A DNA stretch of 54,579 nucleotides. It comes from Streptomyces sp. ISL-1 (GTDB lineage Bacteria > Actinomycetota > Actinomycetes > Streptomycetales > Streptomycetaceae). The DNA is taken from contig NZ_JAGGOI010000012.1 of NCBI RefSeq assembly GCF_018614585.1, positions 84,852 through 139,430 of the forward strand, read 5' to 3'. Position numbers and translations under genes: made by a program. Positions 1-8,449 of the stretch are shown here, piece after piece; within the stretch, counting starts at the first letter, position 1; each line of letters begins with the position of its first letter. Below the pieces are notes generated by a model. It saw only the letters and a program-made list of their open reading frames with translations, made no database searches and was not told where the DNA came from.

Positions 1-32
1 GTCGGCCCGGGCCGCGTCGGCCGAGGCGGGGT

Positions 33-488
33 CTACACCTCGGGTCGGGAGCTCGGGGACGGGCGGTCCCCCTTGCACAGCGCCCAGATCACGAATACGC
101 CGATCGCGATGTTGATGAGTGCCCAGAGCGGCAGGTACGGCAGCCAGAGGAAGTTGACGATGATGATGAGGCCCGCCATCGCCACACCCACTGGGCGGGC
201 CCAGCCCGCGTTCTTGAGGATGCCCACGCCGGTGACGGCCGCGATCACGCCGATGATCAGGTGGATCCAGCCCCAGGCGGTCAGGTTCCACTCGAAGACG
301 TATCTGCCGATGACCGCGTAGACGTCACCCGACGCTATGCCTCCGATGCCGTTGAGGATGCCGAGGATGCCGTCCACGAGTAGCAGGACTCCGGCGAACA
401 TGGTGCTGCCGGCCGCCCATGCGCTGCCGGCACCGGGAGCGGGTGCGGGGGACTGGGTGGTGCCGGAAGAGGTCGATGCCTGTGACAT
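33..488 (-). CDS. DUF7144-like four-helix membrane protein
   Basis: Predicted integral membrane protein of 151 residues. A Gly/Ser/Pro-rich cytoplasmic N-terminus of about 25 residues is followed by four hydrophobic segments, including AGVLLLVDGILGILNG near residue 30 and a C-terminal LINIAIGVFVIWAL. This composition fits the small actinobacterial DUF7144-type family, whose function is unknown. I start at MSQAS rather than 19 codons upstream because AAGGAG lies 5 bases before this ATG. The gene lies 19 bp after the truncated permease, so the permease deletion ended just upstream of its ribosome-binding site. The family name is recalled from overall appearance, not from a search. Confidence 0.75.
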   Translation of the reverse strand: MSQASTSSGTTQSPAPAPGAGSAWAAGSTMFAGVLLLVDGILGILNGIGGIASGDVYAVIGRYVFEWNLTAWGWIHLIIGVIAAVTGVGILKNAGWARPVGVAMAGLIIIVNFLWLPYLPLWALINIAIGVFVIWALCKGDRPSPSSRPEV

Positions 489-507
489 GAGAGCTCCTTG
501 GTCGGGA

Positions 508-987
508 TCAATCCGAGCCTGGGCGGGGGCCCGCCGCACGACCACGCGGGCGCGTCCATTCGGGTGAATTCCTGATACTCGCGTGACGGGTCGGGTACAG
601 AGGCAGTGCGAACGCGCCGGCGGCGTTGACCCCCGAGACGGCGAGCACCAGCAGCGCGGCCGCGATGGCGAGACTCATCAACAGGCCCATCGCGCCGGAG
701 AGTCCGTCCGGTGTACGGGCGAGCGGCGCGACTCCGGCGCCGGCGATCGCACATGCGAGGAGAGCGCACAGCATGGGGTCGAGGCCGGTCAGCAGGCCCA
801 CAGCGATCCCCAGCAGAGCCACGTGCATCATCGCGAAGCGCACGGGCATGATGTCGAGCCCGACGATCACCACACCGATGACCGGAAGCCCGACGGCGGC
901 CAGCAGCAGGGCGATGCCGGCTCGTTGCACGGGTAGGAGTTGCAGCAGTTCGCCGAGACCGGCGGCGAGGTCGGCGGCGAGAGTCAT
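508..987 (-). pseudogene. aztB: C-terminally truncated zinc ABC transporter permease (AztB-like)
   Basis: The first 130 or so residues look like an ABC-3 metal permease: hydrophobic helices with GLPVIGVVIVGLDIMPVRF, then LLTGLDPMLCALLACAIAGAG, ending at VSGVNAAGAFAL. After that the sequence becomes charged and non-hydrophobic (PLYPTRHASIRNSPEW and onward) and stops at 159 residues, whereas family members run to about 270-290. The start ATG overlaps the TGA of the ATPase gene (ATGA), the normal coupled arrangement. I infer a deletion that removed the C-terminal half and joined the gene to the upstream region of the next gene. The transporter is probably inactive. The aztB name is inferred from the pairing with the ATPase. 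Confidence 0.7.
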
Positions 988-1619
988 CCGGCCTCCCGCA
1001 GCCGCCCGGCGGCCATTTCGAGCACCCGCTCACAGCGTTCGGCCAGCGCCCGGTCGTGGGTCACCACGACGAGGGTGGCGGGCAGCGACAGCAGTACGTC
1101 GGCCGCCTCTTCCTGACCGGCGAAGTCGAGCGCGGCGGTGGGCTCGTCGGCCAGCAGCACACCGGCCCCGGCGGCGACCGATCCAACGGCCCGCGCCAGA
1201 TACATACGCTGCAACTGCCCGCCGGACAGGGTGTGCAGCGGCCGCCGGACCAACTGTCCCACGCCCAGCTTCTCCGCGGCCTCCGCCGCCTCCACGGGAG
1301 CTCCGCTGCTCGCCAGCAACTCCCCCGCCTGCAGCGGGAACCGCCCCGCCGCGGGCTTCTGCGGAATCCACGCACACGCCCGCCGCCGCCAGGCCCACTC
1401 GGCGGCGGTACGCGCCTGCCGCCCGCCGACCAGGATCTCGCCGTCCGCCGTGCGGTGCAGGCCGAGCAGGGCCCGCAGCAGCGTGGTCTTGCCGGATCCA
1501 TTGGTGCCGGTCAGCGCCACGCGCTCACCGGCAGCGACATCGAGATCGACGCCGAGTACGGCATCCACGCGGCCGTGCCGACAGCCGACACGGCGCATCC
1601 GGACGTCCAGCCCGCCCAT
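984..1619 (-). CDS. aztA: Zinc ABC transporter ATP-binding protein (AztA-like)
   Basis: ATPase subunit of a metal ABC importer, 211 residues, a usual length. It has Walker A GTNGSGKTT near residue 40, the signature LSGGQLQR near 130, Walker B VLLADEPTA near 158 and the H-loop VVVTHD near 186. I start at MGGLDVRMRR because GGGAGG precedes this ATG; the longer open frame upstream reads as low-complexity Arg/Gly. It is followed by the truncated permease with a 4-bp overlap. No substrate-binding protein gene is present next to it, so the importer is incomplete here. The Azt assignment rests on resemblance to actinobacterial AztA; another manganese/zinc ATPase is possible. Confidence 0.75.
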   Translation of the reverse strand: MGGLDVRMRRVGCRHGRVDAVLGVDLDVAAGERVALTGTNGSGKTTLLRALLGLHRTADGEILVGGRQARTAAEWAWRRRACAWIPQKPAAGRFPLQAGELLASSGAPVEAAEAAEKLGVGQLVRRPLHTLSGGQLQRMYLARAVGSVAAGAGVLLADEPTAALDFAGQEEAADVLLSLPATLVVVTHDRALAERCERVLEMAAGRLREAG

Positions 1620-2197
1620 TCCACCTCCCAGGTCACGGGAGAGGAGTCGGACGACGGGGCCGGTCGGTTCCCGCGCTTTGCCTCGCGTTCGCGGGCCGGG
1701 CCGCCCAGGTCGGCCTCGGCCTCGTTGCAGCCGGGCACATTGGCGGCGCCGACGAAGCCGGTGGCCGGCTTGTCCACGAAGACGCCCCGCGACCGGAGGC
1801 CGCCGGTGCACCAAGGCCAACGCGCGCCGGGTCATACCCCGGCCCGCGCCACCAGCGCCGCCGCCCGCACCGTACTGCTGTCCCCGAACCGGGGGCCGAA
1901 CTCGGCCCGCTCGCGCAGCGCCCGGCTGCGGCGGGTCCTCGACGCGGTGCGGCCCCGGCGCCACCGGACCCATGGCACGTCCCACCGCGTACGAGGTGTC
2001 CATACCGTAAGGGGGTATGTACGCAAGGCGAACCCCGGAGACCCCCGACGCCGTTCGGAAGAACAGCGCCAGGGCGGGGAACCGCGAGCGCAGCGCTCCG
2101 ACCACGTCCGGTCAGGTCCGGCAGGTCCGGCCCGGGGTCGGCCGGGGTCGGCCGGCGATCACTGGCGGCGTACCCGGGGCGGGGCGATCATCGGGAC
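1620..2197. other. Gene-free 578 bp between aztA and the HhH-GPD gene
   Basis: No gene can be supported. The minus strand contains several short overlapping frames, for example one reading DKPATGFVGAANVPGC, which could be remains of a lost transporter-associated gene. None has a start with a ribosome-binding site or a family signature. Divergent promoters for the two flanking genes must lie here, but I see no clear -35/-10 pair. Confidence 0.4.
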
Positions 2198-2785
2198 ATG
2201 AGCCCCACAATGCATCTCGCCCAGCAACCCGAGGCCGACGACCTGCTCGGCCGCAGTCCGCTCGCCGCCATCGTCGGCATGCTGCTCGACCAGCAGGTCC
2301 CCATGGAGTGGGCGTTCACCGGCCCGTACACCATCGCCCAGCGCATGGGCACCGACGATCTCGACGCCGCCCAGATCGCCGCGTACGACCCCGACGCCTT
2401 CGCCGAGCTGCTGCGGCAGAAGCCCGCCGTCCACCGCTATCCGGGGAGCATGGCCAAACGGGTGCAGCAGCTGTGCCAGTACCTGGTCGACCACTACGAC
2501 GGCGACGCGAGCGCCGTCTGGCGCGATGTGGAGACCGGGGAGGAACTGCTGGAACGGCTGAAGGCGCTGCCCGGATTCGGCGAGCAGAAGGCGAAGATCT
2601 TCCTGGCCCTTCTGGGCAAGCAGTTCGGGGTGCGACCCACGGGCTGGCGCGAGGCGGCCGGGGGGTACGGCGAGGACGGCGCGCACCGCTCGGTCGCGGA
2701 CATCACCGGACCCGAGTCGCTGGCCGAGGTTCGCGCGTACAAGCAGCAGAAGAGGAGCGCCGCCAAGGCGGCCAAGGACTCCTGA
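2198..2785 (+). CDS. HhH-GPD-type base excision DNA repair protein
   Basis: Predicted DNA glycosylase-fold protein of 195 residues. The N-terminal half (PLAAIVGMLLDQQVPMEWAF) matches the start of the HhH-GPD fold, and the helix-hairpin-helix with its glycine turn is seen at LPGFGEQKAKIFLALLG near residues 128-144. The C-terminus is Lys/Ala-rich (QQKRSAAKAAKDS). Many Streptomyces carry this short family, annotated as HhH-GPD-type base excision DNA repair proteins, but substrate and activity are not established. The start is the first of two in-frame ATGs (MSPTMHL). A much longer open frame extends upstream in the same phase but is Arg/Pro/Ala-rich and lies over the minus-strand genes, so it is not coding. 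Confidence 0.85.
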   Translation: MSPTMHLAQQPEADDLLGRSPLAAIVGMLLDQQVPMEWAFTGPYTIAQRMGTDDLDAAQIAAYDPDAFAELLRQKPAVHRYPGSMAKRVQQLCQYLVDHYDGDASAVWRDVETGEELLERLKALPGFGEQKAKIFLALLGKQFGVRPTGWREAAGGYGEDGAHRSVADITGPESLAEVRAYKQQKRSAAKAAKDS

Positions 2786-2939
2786 CGACCCGCGGCACTC
2801 GCTCGGCGTGTTGAAGTGGATGGATCACGTCCTGGTGTCAATGCGATGAAATGCGCCGTGAGTTGAGGCACAACTGTTCACAGAACCCGCAGAGATCGCT
2901 AACTTCCCCTCAACCTCGTACACACCGGGAAGGATCTCT

Positions 2940-4499
2940 GTGAAGGCAACCCATCGCAGAGCCGTGGCCACCATGGCCGCCGCCGCACTCGCGACCCCGC
3001 TCCTGCTGGCATCCGCCTCCCCATCCGCCGCGCACCGCCACAACCCTGGCGAGCAGGCGGCGAAGGACGCGTCGAAGCTGGCCAGGAAGCTGGTCGACAG
3101 GTCGTCCGCCACGGACGCCTACAAGCACCTGCAGAAGTTCCAGCAGATAGCCGACACGACGGACGGCCACCGGGCCGCCGGCACGCTCGGGCACGACGCC
3201 TCCGCCGCGTACGTCTACCAGCAGCTGAAGAAGTCCGGCTACGACGTCTCGTACCACCAGTTCGACTTCATCTACACCGAGACCCAGGCCGAGAAGCTCT
3301 CGGTGCTCACGCCCACGCCTCGGGACGTCGAGATCAGGGCGATGACGTACACCAAGTCCACGCCGGTGGGCGGCATCAAGGCTGATCTGGCCGCGGTGCC
3401 CGAGGACGCGACGACCGGCTGTGAGGCCGCCGACTACGCGTCGGGGACCTTCACCGGCAAGGTCGCGCTGATCAAGCGCGGCGGCTGCACCTTCGGCGAG
3501 AAGCAGGCAGCCGCGGCAGCGGCGGGCGCGGCCGGCGCGGTCATCTACAACAACACCGACGGCGCGCTCTCCGGCACCCTCGGCGACCCGGCCACCGGCA
3601 AGATCCCGACCGGCGGCATCACCAAGGCGGAGGGCGACAAGCTCGTCGCCGACCTCGCCACGGGCCCGGTGAACATCTCCTTCGAGATCCGCCAGCTGCA
3701 GCAGAAGCGCGTCACCAACAACGTCATCGCGGAGACCCGCGGCGGCAACGCGGCCAACACCGTGATGCTCGGCGCGCACCTCGACTCGGTGACCGCGGGC
3801 CCCGGCATCAACGACAACGGCTCTGGCTCGGCCGGACTCCTCGAAGTCGCCCAGGAACTCGCCAAGTCCAAGTCGAAGCCCGCCAACAAGGTCCGCTTCG
3901 CCTGGTGGTCGGCGGAGGAGAACGGCCTGCTCGGCTCGGAGGCGTACGTCGCGCAGCTGAGCTCGCTCGGCAAGAAGGAGATCAAGCTCTACCTGAACTT
4001 CGACATGATCGCCTCGCCGAACTACGGACTCTTCGTCTACGACGGCGACGACTCGGACAAGGTGGGGGCGGGCCCCGGCCCGGTCGGCTCGGCCCAACTC
4101 GAGCGCGACATCAATGAGTTCCTCGACAAGCAGGGCAAGCCGCACGAGGGCACGGACTTCACGGGCCGCTCCGACTACGGCCCGTTCATCGAGGTCGGCA
4201 TCCCCTCCGGCGGCACCTTCACGGGCGCGGAGGGCATCAAGACGGCGAAGCAGGCGGAGAGGTTCGGCGGTACGGCGGGCGTGGCGTACGACTCCTGCTA
4301 CCACGCCAAGTGCGACACGATCAGCAACATCGACATGACGGCGTTCGCAGTCAACATCGGCGTCATCGCCAATGCGGTGGGTACGTACGCCCATGACCTG
4401 AGCTCGCTGCGCAAGCCGGTGGTCACGGTCCCGACGGACGGCGACGCGGGCAGCGGCGGCGGCCTGCACGACGGCCACGACCACGATGTGACCGAGTAA
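2940..4499 (+). CDS. Secreted M28-family zinc aminopeptidase with PA domain
   Basis: Extracellular metallopeptidase of 519 residues. A Sec signal (Arg-rich start, AAAALATPLLLASASPSAA) occupies the first 32 or so residues. A protease-associated (PA) insert follows at about 155-245 (GKVALIKRGGCTFGEKQAA). The M28 zinc site is complete: GAHLDSV (His, Asp), NDNGSG (bridging Asp), WWSAEENGLLGSE (catalytic Glu and Glu ligand), NFDMI (Asp) and the distal His in YDSCYHAKCD. The organisation is that of Streptomyces aminopeptidases that release N-terminal hydrophobic residues. It starts at GTG with GGAAGG 6 bases upstream. The tail ends in a His/Asp-rich segment. It is probably monocistronic, followed by two hairpins. 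Confidence 0.93.
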   Translation: MKATHRRAVATMAAAALATPLLLASASPSAAHRHNPGEQAAKDASKLARKLVDRSSATDAYKHLQKFQQIADTTDGHRAAGTLGHDASAAYVYQQLKKSGYDVSYHQFDFIYTETQAEKLSVLTPTPRDVEIRAMTYTKSTPVGGIKADLAAVPEDATTGCEAADYASGTFTGKVALIKRGGCTFGEKQAAAAAAGAAGAVIYNNTDGALSGTLGDPATGKIPTGGITKAEGDKLVADLATGPVNISFEIRQLQQKRVTNNVIAETRGGNAANTVMLGAHLDSVTAGPGINDNGSGSAGLLEVAQELAKSKSKPANKVRFAWWSAEENGLLGSEAYVAQLSSLGKKEIKLYLNFDMIASPNYGLFVYDGDDSDKVGAGPGPVGSAQLERDINEFLDKQGKPHEGTDFTGRSDYGPFIEVGIPSGGTFTGAEGIKTAKQAERFGGTAGVAYDSCYHAKCDTISNIDMTAFAVNIGVIANAVGTYAHDLSSLRKPVVTVPTDGDAGSGGGLHDGHDHDVTE

Positions 4500-4526
4500 C
4501 CGGAGCTCCACCCCCCTCGCATCAGC

Positions 4527-4627
4527 GTCCCCCGGGCCTCGTCCGGGGGACCCCCGAGTGGCTGAAAGTCAGCCCATCCGGTGATTGAGGACACTCCCCC
4601 TACGCCCCTGCGGGCGTAGGGGGAGTG
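4527..4627 (+). terminator. Two consecutive hairpins after the M28 gene
   Basis: The first hairpin has 9-bp arms 4527-4535 and 4543-4551 (GTCCCCCGG). The second has perfect 16-bp arms 4592-4607 and 4612-4627 around a 4-base loop. No T-run follows, which is usual in Streptomyces. They lie 28 and 93 bp after the stop codon and most likely end the peptidase transcript. Confidence 0.75.
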
Positions 4628-4795
4628 CGCGTTCAGCCGGACCGCAGGGTGCGAGTCTGTCCGTTTTCTGCGCGGTCAGAGCCTGCTCAGTGACGCTCAT
4701 GACAGCCCTCGGTACCGGGTTTGCGGGATTTTGTTCAGCATTACACCGACGCCACGTGGCTGCGCCGGGAGCCGCTTGCCCGGTAGGCTTTCCGT

Positions 4796-5092
4796 GTGAT
4801 CTTCAAGCGCATCGGTAACGGGCGGCCGTATCCCGACCACGGCCGGGAAAGCACCCGGCAGTGGGCGGATGTCGCGCCGCGCCCGGTCCGCCTCGATCAG
4901 CTCGTGACCACCAAGGGCCAGCTCGATCTCGAAACGCTGCTCGCCGAGGACTCCACGTTCTACGGCGACCTCTTCGCGCATGTCGTGAAGTGGCAGGGCG
5001 ACCTCTATCTCGAGGACGGTCTGCACCGCGCCGTACGCGCCGCGCTGCAACAGCGTCAGGTGCTGCACGCCCGCGTTCTCGAGCTGGGCTGA
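4796..5092 (+). CDS. VapB-like conserved actinobacterial protein
   Basis: Small soluble protein of 98 residues starting at GTG (MIFKRIGNGRPYPDHG). It resembles a protein that is highly conserved in actinobacteria and often labelled a VapB-family antitoxin. The C-terminal half (HVVKWQGDLYLEDGLHRAVRAALQQRQVLHARVLEL) is the best-conserved part, with the Asp-Gly-Leu-His-Arg-Ala pattern of a DNA-binding-like fold. No toxin gene lies beside it, so a toxin-antitoxin role is doubtful. It sits 112 bp before the LytR_C gene in the same direction. Function unknown. Confidence 0.8.
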   Translation: MIFKRIGNGRPYPDHGRESTRQWADVAPRPVRLDQLVTTKGQLDLETLLAEDSTFYGDLFAHVVKWQGDLYLEDGLHRAVRAALQQRQVLHARVLELG

Positions 5093-5204
5093 GCCCGGCC
5101 GCCACGGTCGCCGACTGATCCTTTCGGGCCCTTTCGGAACCGTACGGACGCACTCGGTTGATCATTTAGTAGGCATCGGCACCAGGCCGCACTACGCTGC
5201 GCCC

Positions 5205-5837
5205 ATGAGCATGCTCACTCCCCCCGGCATGGGCGGAAAGTACCGCATCACGGGCGACAAGTACCCCCGAATGCGACGCCCGCGCAACCGCGGCAGGATC
5301 GTTGTGGCAGCAATTGCCGCGGTGGTCGCCCTCAGCCTGGCCGGGTGGGGAACGCTGCAGCTCATCGACGTCTTCACCGGCGACGGCGAGAAGACGTCCG
5401 CGGCCGTGCGCAAGACGGACTGCAAGCCCTCACCGAAGCAGTCCGCCGCGTCCGTACTGCCCGTGGCCCTCAAGCCGGGCCAGATCACGGTGAACGTCTA
5501 CAACGCGACCCCCCGCGGCGGCCTCGCCAAGGCGGCCGCCGACGAGCTGAAGAAGCGCGGCTTCACCATCGGCAAGGTGGGCAATGCCCCGGCGGAGTAC
5601 GACAAGAAGATCCCCGGCTCCGGGATGCTGCTGGGCGCGCCGGCGGCCACCAACGGCCCCTTCTCGGTGCTCGGCACCCAGCTGAAGGGCGCCACGACCA
5701 AGATCGACGCCCGCACGACCGATGACGTCGACCTGCTCCTCGGCACGGCCTTCAAGGCCCTGGACACGAAGAAGGACGCCGACACGGCCCTGGCCACCCT
5801 GGCCAACCCCGCGCCCGCGCCCTCCAGGAAATGCTGA
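5205..5837 (+). CDS. LytR C-terminal domain membrane-anchored protein
   Basis: Protein of 210 residues with a basic cytoplasmic N-terminus (about 30 residues), one transmembrane helix (RIVVAAIAAVVALSLAGWG) and an extracytoplasmic LytR_C-type domain beginning near KPGQITVNVYNATPRGGLA. It lacks the LCP catalytic domain, so it is a stand-alone LytR_C protein; these are thought to act at the cell envelope, but the role is not defined. A C-terminal Pro/Ala stretch ends in Cys. Its stop codon is one base away from the stop codon of the convergent upp gene, so the two transcripts must overlap. Confidence 0.85.
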   Translation: MSMLTPPGMGGKYRITGDKYPRMRRPRNRGRIVVAAIAAVVALSLAGWGTLQLIDVFTGDGEKTSAAVRKTDCKPSPKQSAASVLPVALKPGQITVNVYNATPRGGLAKAAADELKKRGFTIGKVGNAPAEYDKKIPGSGMLLGAPAATNGPFSVLGTQLKGATTKIDARTTDDVDLLLGTAFKALDTKKDADTALATLANPAPAPSRKC

Positions 5838-5838
5838 A

Positions 5839-6474
5839 CTAGTCGGCCATGCCGTACATCCGGTCGCCCGCGTCGCCGAGCCCCGGCACGATGTAGCCCT
5901 GGTCGTTGAGCCGCTCGTCGACCGAGGCTGTGACGACCGTGACCGGGGCGCCCGCCAGCTCGCGCTCCATCACCTCGACGCCCTCCGGCGCCGTCAGCAG
6001 CACCACAGCGGTCACATCGTCCGCGCCGCGCTTGATCAGCTCCCGGATCGCCGCCACGAGCGTGCCGCCGGTGGCCAGCATCGGGTCCAGGACGTACACC
6101 TGGCGGCCCGAGAGGTCCTCCGGCATGCGGGTGGCGTACGTCGACGCCTCGAGGGTCTCCTCGTTGCGGATCATCCCGAGGAAGCCCACCTCGGCGGTCG
6201 GCAGCAGCCGCACCATGCCGTCGAGCATGCCCAGGCCCGCCCGCAGGATCGGCACGACCAGCGGGCGCGGGTGCGAGAGCTTCACGCCCGTGGTCCTGGT
6301 GACCGGGGTCTCGATGTCCACCTGCTCGGTGCGCACATCCCTGGTGGCCTCGTACGCGAGCAGGGTGACCAGCTCGTCGGCGAGCCGCCGGAAGGTCGGG
6401 GAGTCGGTGCGCTTGTCGCGCAGTGTGGTGAGTTTGTGCGCCACCAACGGGTGGTCGACGACATGGATCCGCAT
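5839..6474 (-). CDS. upp: Uracil phosphoribosyltransferase
   Basis: Cytoplasmic salvage enzyme, uracil + PRPP to UMP + diphosphate; 211 residues, the full family length. The PRPP loop is [18 protein letters not shown] near residues 124-141. Other hallmarks are [14 protein letters not shown] near 73-86, [11 protein letters not shown] and the uracil-binding C-terminal [16 protein letters not shown]. The start at MRIHVVDHP is chosen because the family begins here; a longer upstream frame has no similarity. It is convergent with the LytR_C gene, with a 1-bp gap. Confidence 0.97.
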   Translation of the reverse strand: MRIHVVDHPLVAHKLTTLRDKRTDSPTFRRLADELVTLLAYEATRDVRTEQVDIETPVTRTTGVKLSHPRPLVVPILRAGLGMLDGMVRLLPTAEVGFLGMIRNEETLEASTYATRMPEDLSGRQVYVLDPMLATGGTLVAAIRELIKRGADDVTAVVLLTAPEGVEVMERELAGAPVTVVTASVDERLNDQGYIVPGLGDAGDRMYGMAD

Positions 6475-6592
6475 GGCGCCCACAGTAGCCGGGGTCGCAT
6501 CAAGCGAGGGTCCGGAGGGAAGGTGGTGAGAGTACCCCCAGGCCGCAGGCCGAGGGGGAGTACGGAGCCAGCCGTGGGGTGGTGTGTGGCCG

Positions 6593-6778
6593 ATGCGGGA
6601 GCCAGATCCTGAGCAGTACGACATGGAAACCGAGAGCGACGCGGAGCGCAGGCGGCGACGCGCCCAGTTCCTCCGCGAACTCGGCGAGGCCAAAGAACTG
6701 CGCGACCGCGTCCAGCCACGGCGGGCCCGAGCGGCCCGGATGCGCTGGCAGATGCGCATGCGGACCTTCCGCTGGTAA
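6593..6778 (+). CDS. Small basic conserved protein, 61 aa
   Basis: Short highly charged protein, [16 protein letters not shown] at the start and [13 protein letters not shown] at the end, with a run of five arginines near residue 20 and probably mostly helical. It resembles a small hypothetical protein found between upp and tadA in many Streptomyces, but I do not know a function. The ATG at 6593 is preferred; an in-frame GTG at 6584 would add three residues. No strong ribosome-binding site is seen for either, so the start is uncertain. Confidence 0.6.
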   Translation: MREPDPEQYDMETESDAERRRRRAQFLRELGEAKELRDRVQPRRARAARMRWQMRMRTFRW

Positions 6779-6920
6779 CCGGTTCTGGTGAGAACTGATG
6801 GCCGACGCAACGACGGAAGACCTCTCGCATCGGCCTGGTTTCTGCCACGATTCCGAGTGGGCGGGGCACAGAGCATTTGCGCCGCCGGTCGTCACACCTC
6901 TGATCAGTGGGAGAGTCACG

Positions 6921-7451
6921 GTGTACTTCGCCGCACTGCTCGCGCGCACTCAAGACGGGTGGGAAGCGAGCGACACAGAGCTCGACGATGTGGAGACCCT
7001 GTCGGATCTGACCGACCTGGCCCGCGAGGCCTCGGTGGACGAGGACACGGTGCTCGTCTACATCGAGCAGGAAGACGCTTGGTTCGGGATCGTGCGGGTC
7101 GAGGGCGAGGAGGATCCTCGTATCTTCGTCTCGGACGCGGCCGCGGCCGCACGTTCCTCGTACGGAGAAATCCTCACCAATGAACTGCTCGGCGGGGAGG
7201 ATGACGACCCGGCCGACGATCTCGACACGCTGGACCTCGACGGCACGGAGGACGGAGAGCCGGACGAGGACGACGAGGAGGGCGAGGCCGCCCCGGTCGG
7301 CGAGCTGGTGCCCGCCGGACCGGTCGGCGACCGCTACATCCTCACGGACCTGGGACTGTCGGAGAAGGAGCTGCTGGTGCTGGACACGGACGCCCTGGCG
7401 GAGATCGCTGACTCGCTGGGCGCGGCCGAGGTGCTGGAGACCGTCCGCTAG
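6921..7451 (+). CDS. tRNA adenosine deaminase-associated protein
   Basis: Acidic protein of 176 residues encoded directly before tadA, with which it overlaps by one base (TAGTG). The N-terminal half is folded-looking (YFAALLARTQDGWEASDTEL; VYIEQEDAWFGIVRVEGEED). The middle (about 95-125) is a very acidic linker (GEPDEDDEEGE) and the C-terminal helix region (LLVLDTDALAEIADSLGAAE) is conserved. The family is always found with TadA in actinobacteria and is named for that; its biochemical role is unknown. I use the GTG at 6921, which has GGGAG upstream, rather than the GTG/ATG 40 codons earlier. Confidence 0.88.
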   Translation: MYFAALLARTQDGWEASDTELDDVETLSDLTDLAREASVDEDTVLVYIEQEDAWFGIVRVEGEEDPRIFVSDAAAAARSSYGEILTNELLGGEDDDPADDLDTLDLDGTEDGEPDEDDEEGEAAPVGELVPAGPVGDRYILTDLGLSEKELLVLDTDALAEIADSLGAAEVLETVR

Positions 7452-7942
7452 TGGCTCCGGCTCCCCCACCCCCTCCCGCAGGCGATCCGGTACGTGATCC
7501 GTGGGAGGCGCCGATGCGTCTCGCCCTGGCGGAGGCGGAGCGCGCGGGGCTGTCCGGCGATGTGCCGGTCGGCGCCGTCGTGCTGGCCAGGGACGGCACG
7601 CTGCTCGCCGCCGGGCACAACGAACGCGAGGCGACCGGCGATCCGACGGCGCACGCCGAGGTGCTGGCGATCCGCAGGGCCGCCGCCGCCCTCGGCGACT
7701 GGCGGCTGAGCGGCTGCACGCTCGTCGTGACGCTGGAGCCGTGCACGATGTGCGCGGGCGCGATCGTGCAGTCCCGGGTGGACCGGGTGGTCTACGGCGC
7801 ACGCGACGAGAAGGCGGGCGCGGCCGGCTCGCTCTGGGACGTCATACGGGACCGCCGGCTGAACCACCGGCCCGAGGTGATCCTCGGCGTGCTGGAGCAG
7901 GAGTGCGCCATGCGACTGACGGACTTCTTCCGCGAGCGCTGA
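7451..7942 (+). CDS. tadA: tRNA(adenine34) deaminase
   Basis: Zinc-dependent deaminase that converts A34 to inosine in the anticodon of tRNA-Arg(ACG); that substrate tRNA gene is itself present at 51240-51312. The catalytic HAE motif (PTAHAEVLAIRRAA) supplies the His ligand and proton-shuttling Glu, and the two Cys ligands are in LEPCTMCAGAI. It has 163 residues including an N-terminal Pro-rich extension. It starts at GTG, whose G is the last base of the previous stop codon, so translation is probably coupled. The C-terminus MRLTDFFRER is typical of TadA. Confidence 0.95.
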   Translation: MAPAPPPPPAGDPVRDPWEAPMRLALAEAERAGLSGDVPVGAVVLARDGTLLAAGHNEREATGDPTAHAEVLAIRRAAAALGDWRLSGCTLVVTLEPCTMCAGAIVQSRVDRVVYGARDEKAGAAGSLWDVIRDRRLNHRPEVILGVLEQECAMRLTDFFRER

Positions 7943-8001
7943 CCGACGGGTCCCCGATACGGATTTCAGAGCACGGCCCACCTTGGGCTAAGCTCTCTCC
8001 C

Positions 8002-8086
8002 GGTAGCGTGTCCGAGCGGCCGAAGGAGCTCGCCTCGAAAGCGAGTGTGGCGCAAGTCACCGAGGGTTCAAATCCCTCCGCTACCG
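8002..8086 (+). tRNA. tRNA-Ser(CGA)
   Basis: Class II tRNA with a long variable arm. Acceptor arms GGTAGCG and CGCTACC pair perfectly. The anticodon stem CTCGC/GCGAG encloses the loop CTCGAAA, giving anticodon CGA (8036-8038), which reads UCG serine codons. The T-arm is GAGGG TTCAAAT CCCTC. CCA is not encoded. Confidence 0.95.
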
Positions 8087-8093
8087 CTCTTGT

Positions 8094-8130
8094 CGAAGGG
8101 ATCCCGGTGCATCGCACCGGGATCCCTTCG
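8094..8130 (+). terminator. Terminator of tRNA-Ser(CGA)
   Basis: Perfect 17-bp inverted repeat (8094-8110 with 8114-8130) around a 3-base loop, followed by TCTTT. It lies 8 bp after the tRNA. Confidence 0.9.
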
Positions 8131-8136
8131 TCTTTG

Positions 8137-8187
8137 GCCCGTGCCGCCCGCCAGCCCGTGCCGCCCGCCAGCCCGTGCGGCCCGCCA
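8137..8187 (+). repeat. Three tandem 17-bp repeats
   Basis: Unit GCCCGTGCCGCCCGCCA is present at 8137-8153, 8154-8170 and, with one change, 8171-8187. It lies between the tRNA terminator and the next small gene. No role is evident. Confidence 0.8.
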
Positions 8188-8276
8188 GTAAGGGCCGCTG
8201 CCTCGCCCGTTAGACTCACGCGACGCGCGGCCAGGGGCTGCAGAGGCCACAGCGATCGCAGGGGAGGCAGGGGCTC

Positions 8277-8441
8277 ATGGTGCAAACGAAGAAGATAGCT
8301 CTCTACGTCGTCGTCGTCTTCGTGCTGTACACGATCATCACCTCCCCGGCCAAGGCCGCCGACCTGGTCCAGATAGGGTTCGAGGGCATTTCGAGCGCCG
8401 CGCAGAGCGTCGGAGAGTTCATGACCGAGCTCGTCAACTAG
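8277..8441 (+). CDS. Small membrane-anchored or secreted protein, 54 aa
   Basis: Encodes a 54-residue protein: a short basic start (MVQTKK), one hydrophobic helix (IALYVVVVFVLYTIITSPAKA) that could be an anchor or signal sequence ending at AKAAD, then a small amphipathic tail (LVQIGFEGISSAAQSVGEF). GGGAGG lies 12 bases upstream. The stop codon begins the ribosome-binding site of the next gene (TAGGAG), so the two are probably cotranscribed. Function unknown; similar short proteins occur at this place in other Streptomyces as far as I recall. Confidence 0.75.
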   Translation: MVQTKKIALYVVVVFVLYTIITSPAKAADLVQIGFEGISSAAQSVGEFMTELVN

Positions 8442-8449
8442 GAGTCCCC

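Noticed and set aside
626..2197. Long N-terminal extension of the HhH-GPD frame
   Set aside because: Lies over the ABC transporter genes and is Arg/Pro-rich; the real start at 2198 fits the family.
2910..4511. Minus-strand open frame of 533 codons
   Set aside because: Mirror of the M28 peptidase; the plus frame has a signal peptide and a full zinc site.
6520..6555. Inverted repeat with CCCCC/GGGGG and CCGCAGG-like centre upstream of the 61-aa gene
   Set aside because: Could be a terminator for neither flanking gene, because upp and the small gene are divergent; kept only as a GC-rich intergenic hairpin.
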